From NCBI RefSeq assembly GCF_002105155.1, contig NW_019028994.1:124001-188000 (forward strand): DNA of 64,000 nucleotides. The letters are read 5' to 3'. Below are positions 25,473 through 41,068 of this stretch, piece by piece. The notes below the pieces were generated by a model. The model did no database searches. It was not told the DNA's origin and worked only from the letters and a program-made list of their open reading frames with translations. The position numbers were made by a program, and so were the translations under genes. The DNA is from Lobosporangium transversale (taxonomy: Eukaryota; Mortierellomycota; Mortierellomycetes; Mortierellales; Mortierellaceae). How positions within the stretch are numbered: position 1 is the first letter of the stretch; each line of letters opens with the position of its first letter.

Positions 25473-28400
25473 AATACTCAATAACAATTATCATTATCAT
25501 TATTATTTTTAACTGTCATAATCTTAGCTGTACAAGGTGAAGGTCCCAGGATCAAGATTGTTAGAAGACATCCACCAGCACCAGGATCCATCTATGTGTC
25601 ACCACATCTTGCTGGTGCAAAGAATTTGGCCATCCGCACCGTCCGAAACCCTACTTCAACATCTGCCTCAACCATTAATAATGCCTCCACATCATTGCTA
25701 TCAGCACCTTCATCGGCTTCAGCTCCCATTCTACCTCCTTCAGTTCAAAAGCATCGCAATCACTCTAAATCAAAGTCAAACTCACCGAGCTCCACACCAG
25801 CTCGCATCCCCTCACCGGCTGCTGGCGTTTCAGAGACGACTATTGTATTACCAATATCATCACCTGCGGCTGAATCTTCAAGGAGCGCACAAACAACTGC
25901 TGGCTCACGATCAGTAGATGGGGTTCTGCAAATGGCCACTGCGGGCAGTGGCACACCAAACAATTCGGCATCAGCAGCAGCCAAGGATGAACAGAATTTG
26001 TCCTCATCAATATCCTCAACGATTCTGGACTCTGAATTTGATGCTCTAAAACCTATTGAGCTTGTGCGCGTGGGCATGGCCATCTTGGGCCTGTTGACCA
26101 GCAACACATTCTGTAAGAGCTTTATCAATAAGGTGCCGACCACACTAACTAACTACCATTTGACGATCAAGAAGCCTATGGATTTGACAACAATCGAGCA
26201 CAAGCTGTACAAAACCCTGGCCCTTGCTGGAGCGGAGTCGGGTACATTTTCCAATACGCTAATTAAATCGGCTGAATGGCTTAGCTCGGGGGTCACAGAA
26301 GGATATGCGACCCTACAGGACTTTGAACGCGATCTGAGGAGGATCTCTCAGAATGCCACATATTACAATTCACCAACTCATATCATCTACAAAGATGCAC
26401 AGGAGTTTCAAAACTTATTCACCAACCTATTAACTAGTTATCGTCAAGGGTAAGATCCAATATTTTAGAAACATAAGGTTCTTGTTAAAGTTTATTTGTC
26501 CTTAAGAATGCACTATCGCTATAACTGTAGTTGCTAAAAGCGAGCTTGCTTGATGGGAATAGGAAACTTATTTTGAATATTGCACTACCACAAGAAGCAT
26601 ATAGACCGGAAATTATATCAATATCGGAACCAGGGTTCGTAAAGAGTCGACACTTATGCTGGACGCGATGAGTATAAGACTTGTTTCTTGGGTATCAATG
26701 ACTTATTTTTTTTATTTTTTATTTTTTTACTTTGAATTCAATAGTCCGCTTTATCTCTTCCGAGCTCATACCTTGCGAGAGATGGAGCGTAAAATGACTG
26801 ATATTTCGACCGATCTCTACGCGAGCTTTCATCAGCCTATTTTCGACATTTGTGCAGAGCAAATTGGCCAGCTCTCTCCTGAAAAACCTCGCTTTGTTAG
26901 GATGTACATCAATAAGAATAGGAGTATTTTAGCGAAAAGTCGAGACGAGCGATTTGCCAGGATAGCCATCATCAGTGACCTTCAAGTGGGAAAACCTTAC
27001 ACTGTCTCCAACCCTACACCAGATAGTCCTAGCAACGCCAACTCATCTATTAGCGCCAAACCAGGTACTGGATCAAACGGTGCTGGTAATGCAGGAACGA
27101 GCATGGTGCATATGACGGCCAAAATCCTGATTGGCAAACCAATTGGTGATCGACATGACATGGTCACCGTTGGCGATTTGGACTGTCCTAACGCATGGAT
27201 TACAGTTGCCTGTGTCAGAGCGTTGGAAATCGATATTGAAGTCCCCGCCAAGTTTGACAAAATCCTCGCAAAGATGCGGCATGAGGTTGTTGCGTACTCT
27301 TCGGACGCAAAGATAGGACTAGAACACCAACGGTCTTTTGCTGACGCCTTAGGGTTGCTTTTACCTTCATCTGCTAAAGGTAGTTCGATCGGACAACGGT
27401 CTTCCATTCCTGGCACGAGCCCTGCTCTTAGCAGCACAGCTACTGCACCCCAAACTATACCTCTGCCCTCATCCAATGGACTTGGACTCGGGATTAGTGT
27501 CGCTGCTCCACATCCTACGCCCACACCTGCCCCAACTATAACAACACGCGCCTCGGCATTAGGGGGCACGCTTGCCCAGAAAAACACTGCAAACGATCAA
27601 AAGACCGAGAGATTCGTTAAACACAAGTGGGTGGATCTTCATGACCAGGGACCTGACGGCCAATATCTAGTCAAACTACGGATACCCAGCCTGCAGAAGG
27701 CATCCCATCGTCCAACACCAGTCTCAGCGGTGACCTCTGTCACAGCAGCTCCACCATTGCATCCCATTGCAGACTCGACACCTTCCACGTCGCTCTTGCC
27801 CACCCGCGTCAATGTTCTGTCAAGTCAGGTGCCCGCCACTCCTTTTTCTGGAGCTTCCGAAAGAGAATCCTTATCTGCTCCTGATCGTATTATGCTAAAG
27901 GAGCAGATCACAAAGCGAGGATACAAGATGCTTCAAGACCTGAAGGCTACTGCCAATGAAAAGAATGTTCCTTATGTCCGTTGGAGCGCCATTGAGCCGA
28001 CACTGACCATTGACTCTGCGCATGGACTGTTCAAACGGATCTATCACGTTCGTGGTGAAGAAGGTCTTGTGGTTCAAAATTTTAAAGAGATGGATGCAGA
28101 GTCGTTTGAGCAGAGGGTACGAGAAGTCGCATGTCTGCTCAAGCTACGAGATTTGGAGGGCGTTGGACAAATTCAGTCAATCATTGATGATGAGGATGAT
28201 CGGCTCGTTGGACTTTCAATGACAAAGTATGAGTACACTCTCAAGCAATACGCAACCAATGCACGTCGTCACCCCACCCCATACCAAAAACTGTGTCTTA
28301 TTCAGGAGATGGTCTCAGCCATGTGCGCTATCCATCAGGCTGGTTTAGCGCATCGGGATCTGAGCGAAGTCAATATCATGGTGAATGAAGACCCTAATAA

Positions 28401-28968
28401 CTTGCTAGAGGACGGTTCCCCTCGACCTCATGTAAAAGTGATTGACTTTGGAAAATCTGTCTTTGTGGATCGGGATGAAGTCCAGCGTTGGAGTATGCAA
28501 GAACATATCCCAGAAGATGAATTGGCACTGCTTCCCTTTGTGGTCCTTCCTCCAGACCATGGCTATAAACTGTATAGATCTATCTTGACGCTTCCCCGAA
28601 CTAAGAATGATCACACGCCGTTACCTCCTGTAGACCCTAGGTCCGAGGACGTGTACTCACTAGGCGTATTGATATGGAGGACATTCAGTGGCAAGTCACC
28701 GTGGAATGGTGCGATTGAAGATGATCTAAAGACGATTCGTTATTTGGTGTCGACTGACTCTCAAATCAAGTTTCAGCTGGAGCGAGAGATTACAGGGCCC
28801 GTCTCCCGTGAATTGTTGCTACGCTGTCTGACAGCCCAAGCCGATACTCGATACACGACGCAACAGCTCAAAGAATGGCTGGATCAGCCCAGTGTTGCTG
28901 CAGAATTACTAAAGGAATTTGAGGCGCTGGGAGGTGGCCGCAAGAAGCTAAAGAAGAATTTGGATTAA
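24761..28968 (+). CDS. Bromodomain-protein kinase fusion (N-terminus unresolved)
   Basis: Exons 24761-25003, 25145-25393, 25528-26449, 26563-26634 and 26745-28968 give about 1236 residues, all joins in phase. Residues are counted from 24761. The N-terminal part is Ser/Thr/Pro-rich and probably disordered. A bromodomain lies at about 342-470: FINKVPTTLTNYHLTIKK, PMDLTTIEHKL, DFERDLRRISQNATYYNSP, with the acetyl-lysine-binding Asn context YYN. A middle region of unknown type contains RFARIAIISDLQVGKPY. The C-terminal kinase-like domain (about 923-1215) has HRDLSEVNIMV (HRD near 1031), VIDFGKS and DVYSLGVLIWRTFSGKSPW; a glycine loop is weak and the usual APE region is replaced. HRDLS-type loops are seen in fungal FunK1-like kinases. 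It would read acetylated chromatin and phosphorylate or scaffold nearby proteins (inference). The donor at 26635 (GTTCGT) is atypical. Confidence 0.82.
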
Positions 28969-29188
28969 CAGAGAGAATCGTTCGCCCGCATCAGATTTTG
29001 GGGAGGCTCATATTTCATGGACCATGCCTCTCCCAAGTACCCACCTATTGTTTTACCCTTAACTCTATACTTTCCGTTATTGTATTCTTTTTATTTCCTG
29101 TCTGTTATATTTATTTTTTAACCTTGTTTACTTCTGGCATTTTAATCGATCATACATGTACTCTCCAAACATTATTCCACTTATCATC

Positions 29189-29221
<33 letters not shown>

Positions 29222-29367
29222 AAGGAAAAGAATCATAACATCATTATTGATATCAACATTACTATTAATAAAAAGCCTTCGTGTTTATTGTATATTAGAG
29301 GACACTGAAATATAAAAGTAAAAAAAAAAAAAATAGCAAGTAGTAATAGGTTTAATTTCGTTTCGCA
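28969..29367. other. Convergent intergenic region
   Basis: 399 bases between the bromodomain-kinase stop and the stop of the minus-strand GPI-type gene. It contains a T run at 29190-29216 and otherwise AT-rich trailer sequence. Confidence 0.5.
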
Positions 29368-29994
29368 TTAACATAAAATGGATGTAAAGACACTGATGAC
29401 GATCAGGATGGTCGCTAATGAAGTGGAGACCTTTTGGATAGGGGCAGCGGACGACCCTGATCCCGATCCCCCCCTGGCTCCGGTGTGGACGCCTGCAACT
29501 ACCCCGGTTTTAGGCTTACTGCTGTCTGAACTGCCGCCACGTCCACCACCACTACGTCCACCACCACCACGGCCACCACTGCTACCCTTTCTTTTGATGA
29601 GCGGATGTGTCTGGACGACTACTGACGGGAGGATATTAGGGGTCTTGGATAGTACGTCCTTGCTGTTGCTACCGTCCTTTTTGTCGTTGTCCTTGAGGTC
29701 TAAAAAATCAGATAATATCGTGTCAATGTCCTCGTGCTGGTGAAGCTCCTTGTTCTGGCTGTGGATCGCTTGTTGAGGTGCAGAAGCTAGGACGGAATTT
29801 GGATCCGAGATCTTGAAGGCAGGGATATCAACTGAGTTCTTGGGGCTGCTTAAATTTTTGTGAGCGTCTAAAAGGTGTTTTCTATTGTCCACAGGAGATG
29901 CATTGGCAAAAGTAGAGGCGAAAGTGACGGAGAGGAGAGCGATACAGGCAAGTGTGATTGTAGACCTGATTGATATTGTTTTTTTAGTTGTCAT
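29368..29994 (-). CDS. Secreted Gly/Ser-rich protein with GPI-anchor-like tail
   Basis: An intronless ORF of 208 aa, no recognised family. From the ATG at 29994 it has a signal peptide (TITLACIALLSVTFASTFA, cleavage before SPVDN), a charged middle with DIDTILSDFLDLKDNDKKDG, a dibasic site (LIKRKGSSG) and a Gly/Ser/Arg-rich segment (GGRGGGGRSGGGRGGSS). The C-terminal hydrophobic stretch STSLATILIVISVFTSILC follows a small-residue run (GSGSGSSAAP), as in GPI-anchored fungal wall proteins. Upstream in-frame ATGs (30093 and before) would add a Ser/Thr stretch without improving the signal peptide. Cell-surface location is inference. Confidence 0.65.
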   Translation of the reverse strand: MTTKKTISIRSTITLACIALLSVTFASTFANASPVDNRKHLLDAHKNLSSPKNSVDIPAFKISDPNSVLASAPQQAIHSQNKELHQHEDIDTILSDFLDLKDNDKKDGSNSKDVLSKTPNILPSVVVQTHPLIKRKGSSGGRGGGGRSGGGRGGSSDSSKPKTGVVAGVHTGARGGSGSGSSAAPIQKVSTSLATILIVISVFTSILC

Positions 29995-32763
29995 GATGCT
30001 GATGCTGGTGGTGCTGATAGTAGAAAAAGAAGGTGAAGAAAGTAAAGAAGAAGAAGAAGAAGTAGTAGTGATGATGGGAGGACGAGAAGGCATGGTATGA
30101 GGAAGTGACGAGACTGTGGACCAAGTTGAAGGATAAGGGACGACGGCCGTGTTTTTGAGCGTAGCTTTTTTTTTTTTTTTTTTTTTTTTGATGAGTGACT
30201 TTGCAAAATGGACCCCTTGTAAGGAATTTGTGGTAAAAGACTTTTTGTTTGCTTGCTCGTTTGTTGTTTGTTTGTGGATAAGCAACAAGTGATGGGGTGC
30301 GTAAGGAGAAGAGAGGGACCACGTGTACGTGAACGCGTTTTGTGACTAGAGCCCTCTTTGAATAAGAGACGAACGACGGGAAGGAAAAAAAAAAATAAGA
30401 GTCGAAAAATAAAGACGTGATTTTTTACTAGTGTTATAGTTGTTAGTTGAAGAAAGTAGAAAAGTAGGGGAGAAGAAAATAGAGAAAAAAAAAAGGGTGG
30501 GGAGCCTGAAGGTATTTATTCAATTCTTTATGGCAATAAGGTTCATCCACATGTCAAAAGATGCTTCTACTTCTCTTGACGTGCTGACTATGTCAGTCCT
30601 TCTTTACAGAGCACATGTACATGTACAGAGGGTAAATGACCGTCGTAACAACGAACAGTAGTTGTGGTGTTGAGCATGCCGCCGTCCAGAATTTCTTTTT
30701 TTTCTTTTTTCTTTTTTTTTGTACACCATTTGCCCATTTGCCCAACTGAGAGCAATGTACTGTACCAATGACACCGCCACTGGTACACAAGCACCTCTGA
30801 AATAAATTTTTTACCAGTCCTTCCTTGATGCGCCGTGAAAAAAAAAAAAAAAAAAAAAAATCCTAGCGAAGGAAAAATATAGAAAATGGGAAGATTATAT
30901 GGGCAGACCGAAAGTGAGGAAAGAGAATGAAAAAGGGGGGAAAGGGGGAAAGGAGGAAAGGAATGGATATAGCCCTAAATTCTAATGCATTCTTATCGAA
31001 TGACTATCACCATAATTGACAACCACACATCTACGCGAGATGATGTGGTGGCAAAGATCTCCCATTTTACGTCATCTCTTCTTTTCGCTCTCTTTCTTAC
31101 AAAAACCACTATGATACCCAGGATATGTTTATGAACCTAGCCTAGAACCCTAGAGATTGATTAATATGATTTATACGTGACGCGTCTTTTATGCAACCAC
31201 GGGCTAGATAACACTTTATCTTTAAAAAAAAAAAAAAAAAAAAAACTCTGTGTTCGACAGCGTACCATACGAGGCATATCAGTGCATGAGGGCCACTATA
31301 TCCTCATAGTCGAGATAAAAATGGCCCTCCGTATCCTCAAACTCTTACATTCTTGAGGAAAGATGGAAACGGAAAAAAAAACACTGATTGTTGCATGTAT
31401 TCCATCATATCAAGTAAACAAACAAAACGCCGTAGTAATTAATGTAACCATAAATATCGACCGCATACTGAGACATCAAATTTCTTTGTTACAGCATTTG
31501 AAAAGCATCGAGGAAGGCAGGTTTTTTCCTTGGAATAAGCAGACAAGCCCAGCTAGTAAGGAGTTGACCCAGAGAGTCTCAATATAAGATGAGCGAAAAA
31601 CAAAATGAGATTGAAGCAGTTTGGTACTGGTTTACCAGCACTAGTACTATTAAAAAGATTGTAAATCGTTCATTTTGGAGCTCCTTCGCGCAGCAGGCGC
31701 AGTGTTGTTGACACAGACATCATAGAGCATTTTTTGTGATTTGTAATTCGTGTAACAGTGGCTGCGATGATCGGTGTGCACATTGTAAACTTTATTCCTC
31801 GACTTTTGCGCAGTATAGACCCTATTGTTTATCTTCAAGTGAGGAATAGAACCAAAAACGAATAATATGCTTGGTGCTAGGGCCTGATGTCAACTGATAG
31901 ATGTTCCCCTTTTGACCCCTGTTCCTACTCTCTATTGTCCTCTCTGCCACAAGGGAAATGATACTCCCGTCATCCTAGCCTTGTTATCATGTGTAATTGT
32001 ACATGTGGCAAATGTCGATTTTATTTTATCTTTTTTTTTCATATCTTCCTGAACTTCCTCTATTGATCTAACTTTGGTTACTAATACCCTAATACCGATA
32101 TCTATTATGCCCTACTAAGCGCTTTAGGTCTTTGCAGTCTTTCATTTGTGTGTACGACTTACGCAGCAATAGTGATGCAAAGGCGTGATGAACCGGGGTC
32201 ACCATAAAGAATCCATGCCATGAATTGTTGTCGCACGTCTCTTTGGATTTGGCTATACAACCCTCCGTTCATGGCATGTGCCCTTATATGGCAGGTATAC
32301 GGCCGTATCGGGCCTTAACGCTTAAGATTGAGGACTGTTAACGATTATGTCTGCAGCGGATGCAGCCAGACATCTTTGTGGTTGATTCTTGTGATTATAG
32401 TGGCGTTTATAGCTATTATTTTTGTAGGGTGTTTGACCCTTTTCAAGACAAGATCTATTGCGTTTATAATTGCTCTATGGTTTCAACTTTAGGTACATCC
32501 TTTGATCTTGATGAAATATACCGGGTAATCTGATAGGCAAGATTTTTTGGAGGGAAGGGGAAGTCTGGAGGCCATACTGGCATGAATTGACGTATTGGCG
32601 CCATGTATTAAGGAGCTGGGTTAACTTTTATTTCTTTTAATAGCATATAGCCGTATAATCATTATACCAGTTGAGAAGATGCCAGTTAGGAAAGAAAATA
32701 CTATACCAGAAAAGAACTCTTGTCAGACGTGAGTGCTACAGAGGTTCTAGGTTGAATGTAGTC

Positions 32764-32794
<31 letters not shown>

Positions 32795-33624
32795 AGGAGA
32801 AGAGGAGACAATCCAATCTGCTACAAAATGGTAAAAAGGGTTGTTTGGCATGGTCCATGATCAGAGCGTGATGCAAGTAAAATAACAAAGTTTTTTTGCA
32901 CATGAGCAATTAATTTTTTGTAAAATAGCAATGTCTGATGAAGAGAAAGAGGAGAAGGAGACTCAATTGGGACAAAGGTCCAGGTCTATTCGTCTCCATT
33001 GGCAATCAAAGAGTTGACATGTTTGAGCGACAGGGGGTGCTGGATAATTGAATATCCTTGATGGGATGAGAGCAAAAATATATTAATAATAAATAACACG
33101 ACTGCTTCTTTTTTCATTGAAACCAACGGCAATGGGTTTTCTTCAGACCCGCAACAACGTACATAAACATGGATATGAACATGAACATGCACAGACAAGT
33201 GCACAGTGTGGTGAAGCAGAGACAGGCACGGTTAGCGAAGCAGCATAAAACGATAATAGTAGTTTGATACAATTAGCAACAGGGGCAAGTGGGGGGAGTG
33301 ATGGTGGATGTGAAATGCGTATGTACGAAGTATTTGTTTGCATGTGTGTAGGATGGACATGTGTGTATCACTTGTCTTTCCTTTTTCGTTTTCCGTGGTA
33401 ACAAAAAAATAATTTTTAAATTATCCTGTAATTGTAATGACATTGAACACCCGCGACCTCTGATCACCTCACTCTGATCACCCTCTCTCTCTTTAAATCA
33501 CTTTCTTCTCTCTATCTCTTTCTCTCTTCCTCTCTTCCCTTCTTCTCTTCCTCACCTTCTTTATCTTCTTTCAACTCTTTTATCACCATCTCTCATTTAC
33601 AAAATCAAAGAACAAAAAAACAAC
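29995..33624. other. 3.6-kb gene-poor region
   Basis: No coding or RNA gene that I can support. Contents: A/T runs at 30163-30189, 30839-30860, 31223-31244 and 32765-32790; a short inverted repeat CATGCCATGAA / TTCATGGCATG at 32214-32278; and a strongly pyrimidine-rich 120 bases (33480-33600) just before the Sec14 gene, the presumed leader. Confidence 0.5.
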
Positions 33625-36371
33625 ATGCAGACCGCCGACTCGTCTACAATTGCCTCTTCAGCATCTGTACACTCAAAACATCCCTTCAAGGAACCCAAGC
33701 AGATCGAGGCCCTCAAAAACTTCCGAGCTTTGCTCGGCCCTGACAATGTCAACTTTGATGACGCTGTGAGTTTCATTTCATTTCACCTTTTTTTTTTTTC
33801 ATTCTCATTCTTTTTCATTTCATTCATACAAAATTTGGAAAAAAAAAAAAAAACGCGCATGGCCGACGTGTTCAGTTTCTACAACCCATTAGATTCTGAT
33901 CTATCGTTCTCTTTACTACTATTATTATTTAATTAGGAATTGATGCGATTCCTTGTGGCAAGGGGTTTTGATATTGTAAGTATTCTTCCAAGATAATTGA
34001 TAGTATCATTGACGCAATGACGAGAAAAGTGAAGGAGACACTCGAACTTTATGCATCTAAAAAAGAGCGCGGATAATGAAAAAAAAATAAATTGCAAAAA
34101 ATAAAACGATGACATCGATGGACATCGTTTTATTATTATCCGGCTCTTTTTTTATTTGTTTTTTTATTTGTTCGACTCGACCCAGATAAAACTGTAATCA
34201 AGAACGTTTATCACCAAGCAGTGTCAGTATTCGCCCAAGTAATAGTATATAACACATACAACAACACAAAGAATGAGGGGAACTGGGGAAGGGGAAGGAA
34301 GACAGGGATCAATGGACAAAAAAATATAAAAATGGCGGAATGTAACCGAAATTAGGATGCAATACAGAAAGGGATAGACCGAAAATAACCACAGATCTAT
34401 CTGTCTGTGATATTTAACTCATTGCATCCCTGGTTTGTCGTTTTTTTTGTCCTTTACTCTTTCCGCAAACCTCCTCACCTCTTTTTTTTTTTTTTTTTTT
34501 TCTTTTGCAACATAGAACGGTGCAAAAGCTCAGTTGTTTGCTTCCTTGGAATGGCGAAAGACAAATAAGGTGGATGAGCTCCCCATCCCAGGACCTAACA
34601 ATCATAACGGAGTCATGTACGCTGTTCGTGGTTGGCATTCAGTTCCCGATGCCAACGTTGAAGCTGGTCAACCTAATGTTCCAGAGCACGCTGTCCGTCT
34701 TCAAAGATATATGGGAGGCAGTTGTCTTCATAAATGGGACAAGACTGGACGACCCATCTATATTGAGCGCATGGTAAGAAAGATAACAGAGATTAACAAT
34801 CGAAACTAGATTCTCTAAACATGGCTGGGTTTGACTGCGCATTGCTCTGAACTGAACGACAAATAATCGATTTAATTCATTCGAAAGCACAGCGAGCATA
34901 TTGAACTGAATGCTCTTTTTTTCTTCTTCTTCTCTTCTCCTCTCCTTGATTAGGGTCAACACAATGTCAAAGGTTTGGCCAAGAATGTTACAACTGCCGA
35001 ATTAACAGACTATCACATTCGTTGCTGTGAATTCGTCCACAATACTATTATGCCAGAGTGTGAAGAGCGCTTTGGGACAGATGACAAAGCCATTGACAAG
35101 GAAACCGTTATTTTCGACTGTACTGGCATGGGATTCCACCGTAAGTGAAAAAAGCATGGTTACTTTATGGTTTTTTTTTTTTTTTTTTTTTTTTTCTTTT
35201 GTATCGACATAATTTCATTGATTACTGACCATTTTAATTTGTTCAAAAACGTTTAGAATTGCATATGGAGGGCTTAAACATGCTGAGATCATTGACCGAC
35301 ATGGATCAGAAAGCATACCCCGAACGTCTTGGGAAGCTTTTCATTGTTAACAGTCCCATGGTCTTTGTCAAAGTATACTCTATGATCAAGAAGTGGCTTG
35401 ATCCTGGTGGTAAGTCCACATGTTGAAGGTCTTAAAAAATGATCGCATGTGATAGATGTGCATTATTTTTTAGTATTGACCTAATTGCTCCATTTCTTTC
35501 TTTCTTTCTTTCTTTTTTTTTTTTTTTTTTTTTTTGTTTAATAGTCATCCAAAAGATTCATATTCTGGGCAAGGACTACAAAAAAGTATTGTTGGAACAT
35601 ATTGATGAAGAAAATTTGCCTGATTTCCTTGGTGGAACTTGCACCTGCAGCCATATGCCTGGCGGATGTGTACCCTCCGAGATCTTGAAAAACATCAAGC
35701 CTGTTGAAAAGTCATCCCCTACAAATAACAATGACCTCCTTGCCGTACCTTCCTATGTACGCCCTCGATCCTCGTCCATATCATCTGCAAATTCAATCAT
35801 GGACATTGTGATGCCTGGTAAACCCAAGGATGGCTTTTATCAGATGGTGTCGACTATTCCTTCTGGAAATACATGTGAATATGAGATCGTAGTTGCTGAT
35901 GAGGAAGTAGAACAGCAACCAGAGGTGATTATCAAATTCCGTAGTAAAGGAGTACGTGCTGCCTGCGATGGATTTCACTTCACAGTAGTGCGGTTCATGT
36001 TTGGTGAACAGGCAGATAGTGGTACTATGTAAGTTTCTTTGGCTTGATTGTTCTTTTATATATATACATGTATTTAACTATTAATATTGTCCTGTCAAAT
36101 AATCGATATTTTTAATATTCATCTATATTCTAACTCTCCGTTCCGTCGCCACATTTCCCTTCTGAAATACAATAGTGTTGTCCCTACAAAGTTCTACCCG
36201 CTTACAGAGTGCCCTGATAGTGGAGAGGGGATCGAAGTCAAGTTCAGAGCAAAGGATGCAGGATTGTATGTCATGTCATGGAAGCCTGAGAGTTCTCGAG
36301 GTCTAGTTCAAATGGAGTATGGCGTCACAATCGATGGTATCCTTGGAGAGCAAGGATCTGATTCGCCTTGA
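33625..36371 (+). CDS. Sec14-like phosphatidylinositol/lipid-transfer protein with GOLD domain
   Basis: Seven exons: 33625-33765, 33937-33975, 34516-34773, 34954-35140, 35257-35409, 35545-36028, 36176-36371, giving 485 aa. Order: N-terminal CRAL-TRIO helix region (RFLVARGFDINGAKAQLFAS), the Sec14 lipid-binding domain (ETVIFDCTGMGF, GKLFIVNSPMVF, HIDEENLPDFLGGTC), then a C-terminal GOLD-like beta-sandwich (YEIVVADEEVEQQPEVIIKF, DAGLYVMSWKP). The architecture matches Sec14-GOLD proteins (SEC14L/patellin type) that exchange lipids between membranes. The second exon is only 39 bases and sits before a 540-bp intron. The first ATG after a pyrimidine-rich leader is used. Confidence 0.93.
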
Positions 36372-39218
<2,847 letters not shown>

Positions 39219-39954
39219 GCATTCGTTTTGAATAGTTTTCATTTTCCATGTAGATAGACAATAACCAATTTATCATCAATTAAAAAAGTTAAAAAAAAAG
39301 AAAAAAAAAAAAAAGACGCGTGTAGAATATACATGTAGAAGGATTGACCTTTGACTTGGCTTGGATCCGAAATTTATTTAAAGAGCTAACTGAACTAATC
39401 TTAATCGTGTGGGATGGATGCTACTGCACGTGCGCACGGTGTAACCTTGCACCATTCGTGCGCCACAAACACTGAGCATGGGATACGACAACAAATAAAC
39501 AACTCCACAACTTTAGGTGGATTCAAAGAAAGACGAGAAGGAAGGAGAAAGAGGGAAGGAGAAGTGGGTGCGATGCCACTGCAAAAAAAAAAAAAAAAAA
39601 ATTGTTGAAGAGTCTATGAGCCCAATTGGTCGCATAAGCAGCTTTTTCTTTTTCTTTTTCTTTTTCTTTTTCACAAGTGCTCAATGCGCGCGCGTAAAAA
39701 AGCTTCTTTTTCTCCTTCTTTCTCCTCCTTCCCCCTTCTCCTTTCCTCCTTTTTCTCTCCTTTTCTCTTTTTCATAAATTGAATTTGTTTTATTTCTCTA
39801 AACCTCCCTTACGACCTCCATCTTGTCATTTCTCATTCACTTCCTTCTCTGCTTAAACACACATTTGCATTCAACATTCAAACAAAGCTCAAAAGAGAAA
39901 CCTTCAAAAAAAAAAAAAAAAAAAAAAAAATTTAAAATAAAAAAAAAAAAAAAA
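39219..39954. other. Intergenic region TRR1 to MVP1
   Basis: 736 bases. It contains a (CTTTTT)n-like repeat at about 39643-39672, CT-rich sequence to 39800, and long A runs (39906-39930 and 39941-39955) immediately before the MVP1 ATG. No gene is seen. Confidence 0.5.
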
Positions 39955-40555
39955 ATGAATAGCGTCCAGCAGCCAAGTGATATCATGGCGGCCTCTTTTA
40001 CGTCGCCTGTATTCGAAGTCAACGACCCCTGGGGCTCGACAGCGCCTAGAGGATTCGAGCCATTGGACGTCAGCACTGTTCTCTGTAAAAATAAATTTGT
40101 TTATTCTTTTACTTGCTTTAGTTGCCATGCTTTTAATCTTCAAGCTCTTTATTTAAACTCTGTCTGCCTTTTCCACCTTTTTTTTTTTATTTTTTTTATC
40201 ATTGCGGTCGATGCTGTCCTGTCTGTGCCCTGTCTGCGTCCTGTCTGTCTAATTCATGTTTGTAATTGCATTACCGCACATCAAATATTTATCATTTCAT
40301 AAAATACTTGCGAATGGTTTTTATAACATTCTTCCCCCCCCCAAAAAAATTGTGATACAATGGGATGATGGTCCTTTCAAATGGGGATTAAAAAAATGTG
40401 ATGACTGCATTAGCGGGACTTCCTCTTCCAGGAATCTACACCACAGCGTTTGATCTGGCCCAGCCCGAGGGCGGGAAGATTACAATGTCGGCGTTGAATA
40501 AGATTCTAAGCGTCAGTGGTCTTCCTCATGCCACTATTGACAAGGTAATTAACAC

Positions 40556-40589
<34 letters not shown>

Positions 40590-40769
40590 GAGTGAGAGGA
40601 AGCAAAATAATAGGTCGAGGACTTTTAAAAAAATGCAAACAGGAACAAATCGGCATGATTTTCATGCGAAAGAGATGAAAGAGGACAAGTGACGACAGCT
40701 TATAAAAGTAAGAGAATGGGAGAAAAAATAAAGGAAAGAAATATTCCCGTGGATATTCCGTAGATGAGG

Positions 40770-40802
<33 letters not shown>

Positions 40803-41036
40803 TACAATACATTGCTATGCGTGGAAATATTTCCATTATTTAACCTCATTCCTTGGATATGCTGTTGCTCGGTCTTGCTGAACTTAGATCATGAATATTG
40901 TGGTCGCACCCACGCGATCAAGAATCACAAAAGGAGAATGCAGTGTTACACTGGCCTTAGTAGCCATGGCTCAGAAAAACATGGACCTTACCATCGAGAA
41001 CTTGGCGATGCACCGGGAAGGTAAACAGGACCACTC

Positions 41037-41068
<32 letters not shown>

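Noticed and set aside
25760-26143. 127-codon minus-strand ORF
   Set aside because: Shadow of the bromodomain exon.
26997-27587. 196-codon minus-strand ORF
   Set aside because: Shadow of the middle region of the bromodomain-kinase gene.
30440-30661. 73-codon plus-strand ORF
   Set aside because: Low-complexity Lys-rich start from an A-rich stretch; no support.
32214-32278. 11-bp inverted repeat with 43-base loop as RNA gene or terminator
   Set aside because: A single short stem, no box motifs and no neighbouring gene; chance is likely.
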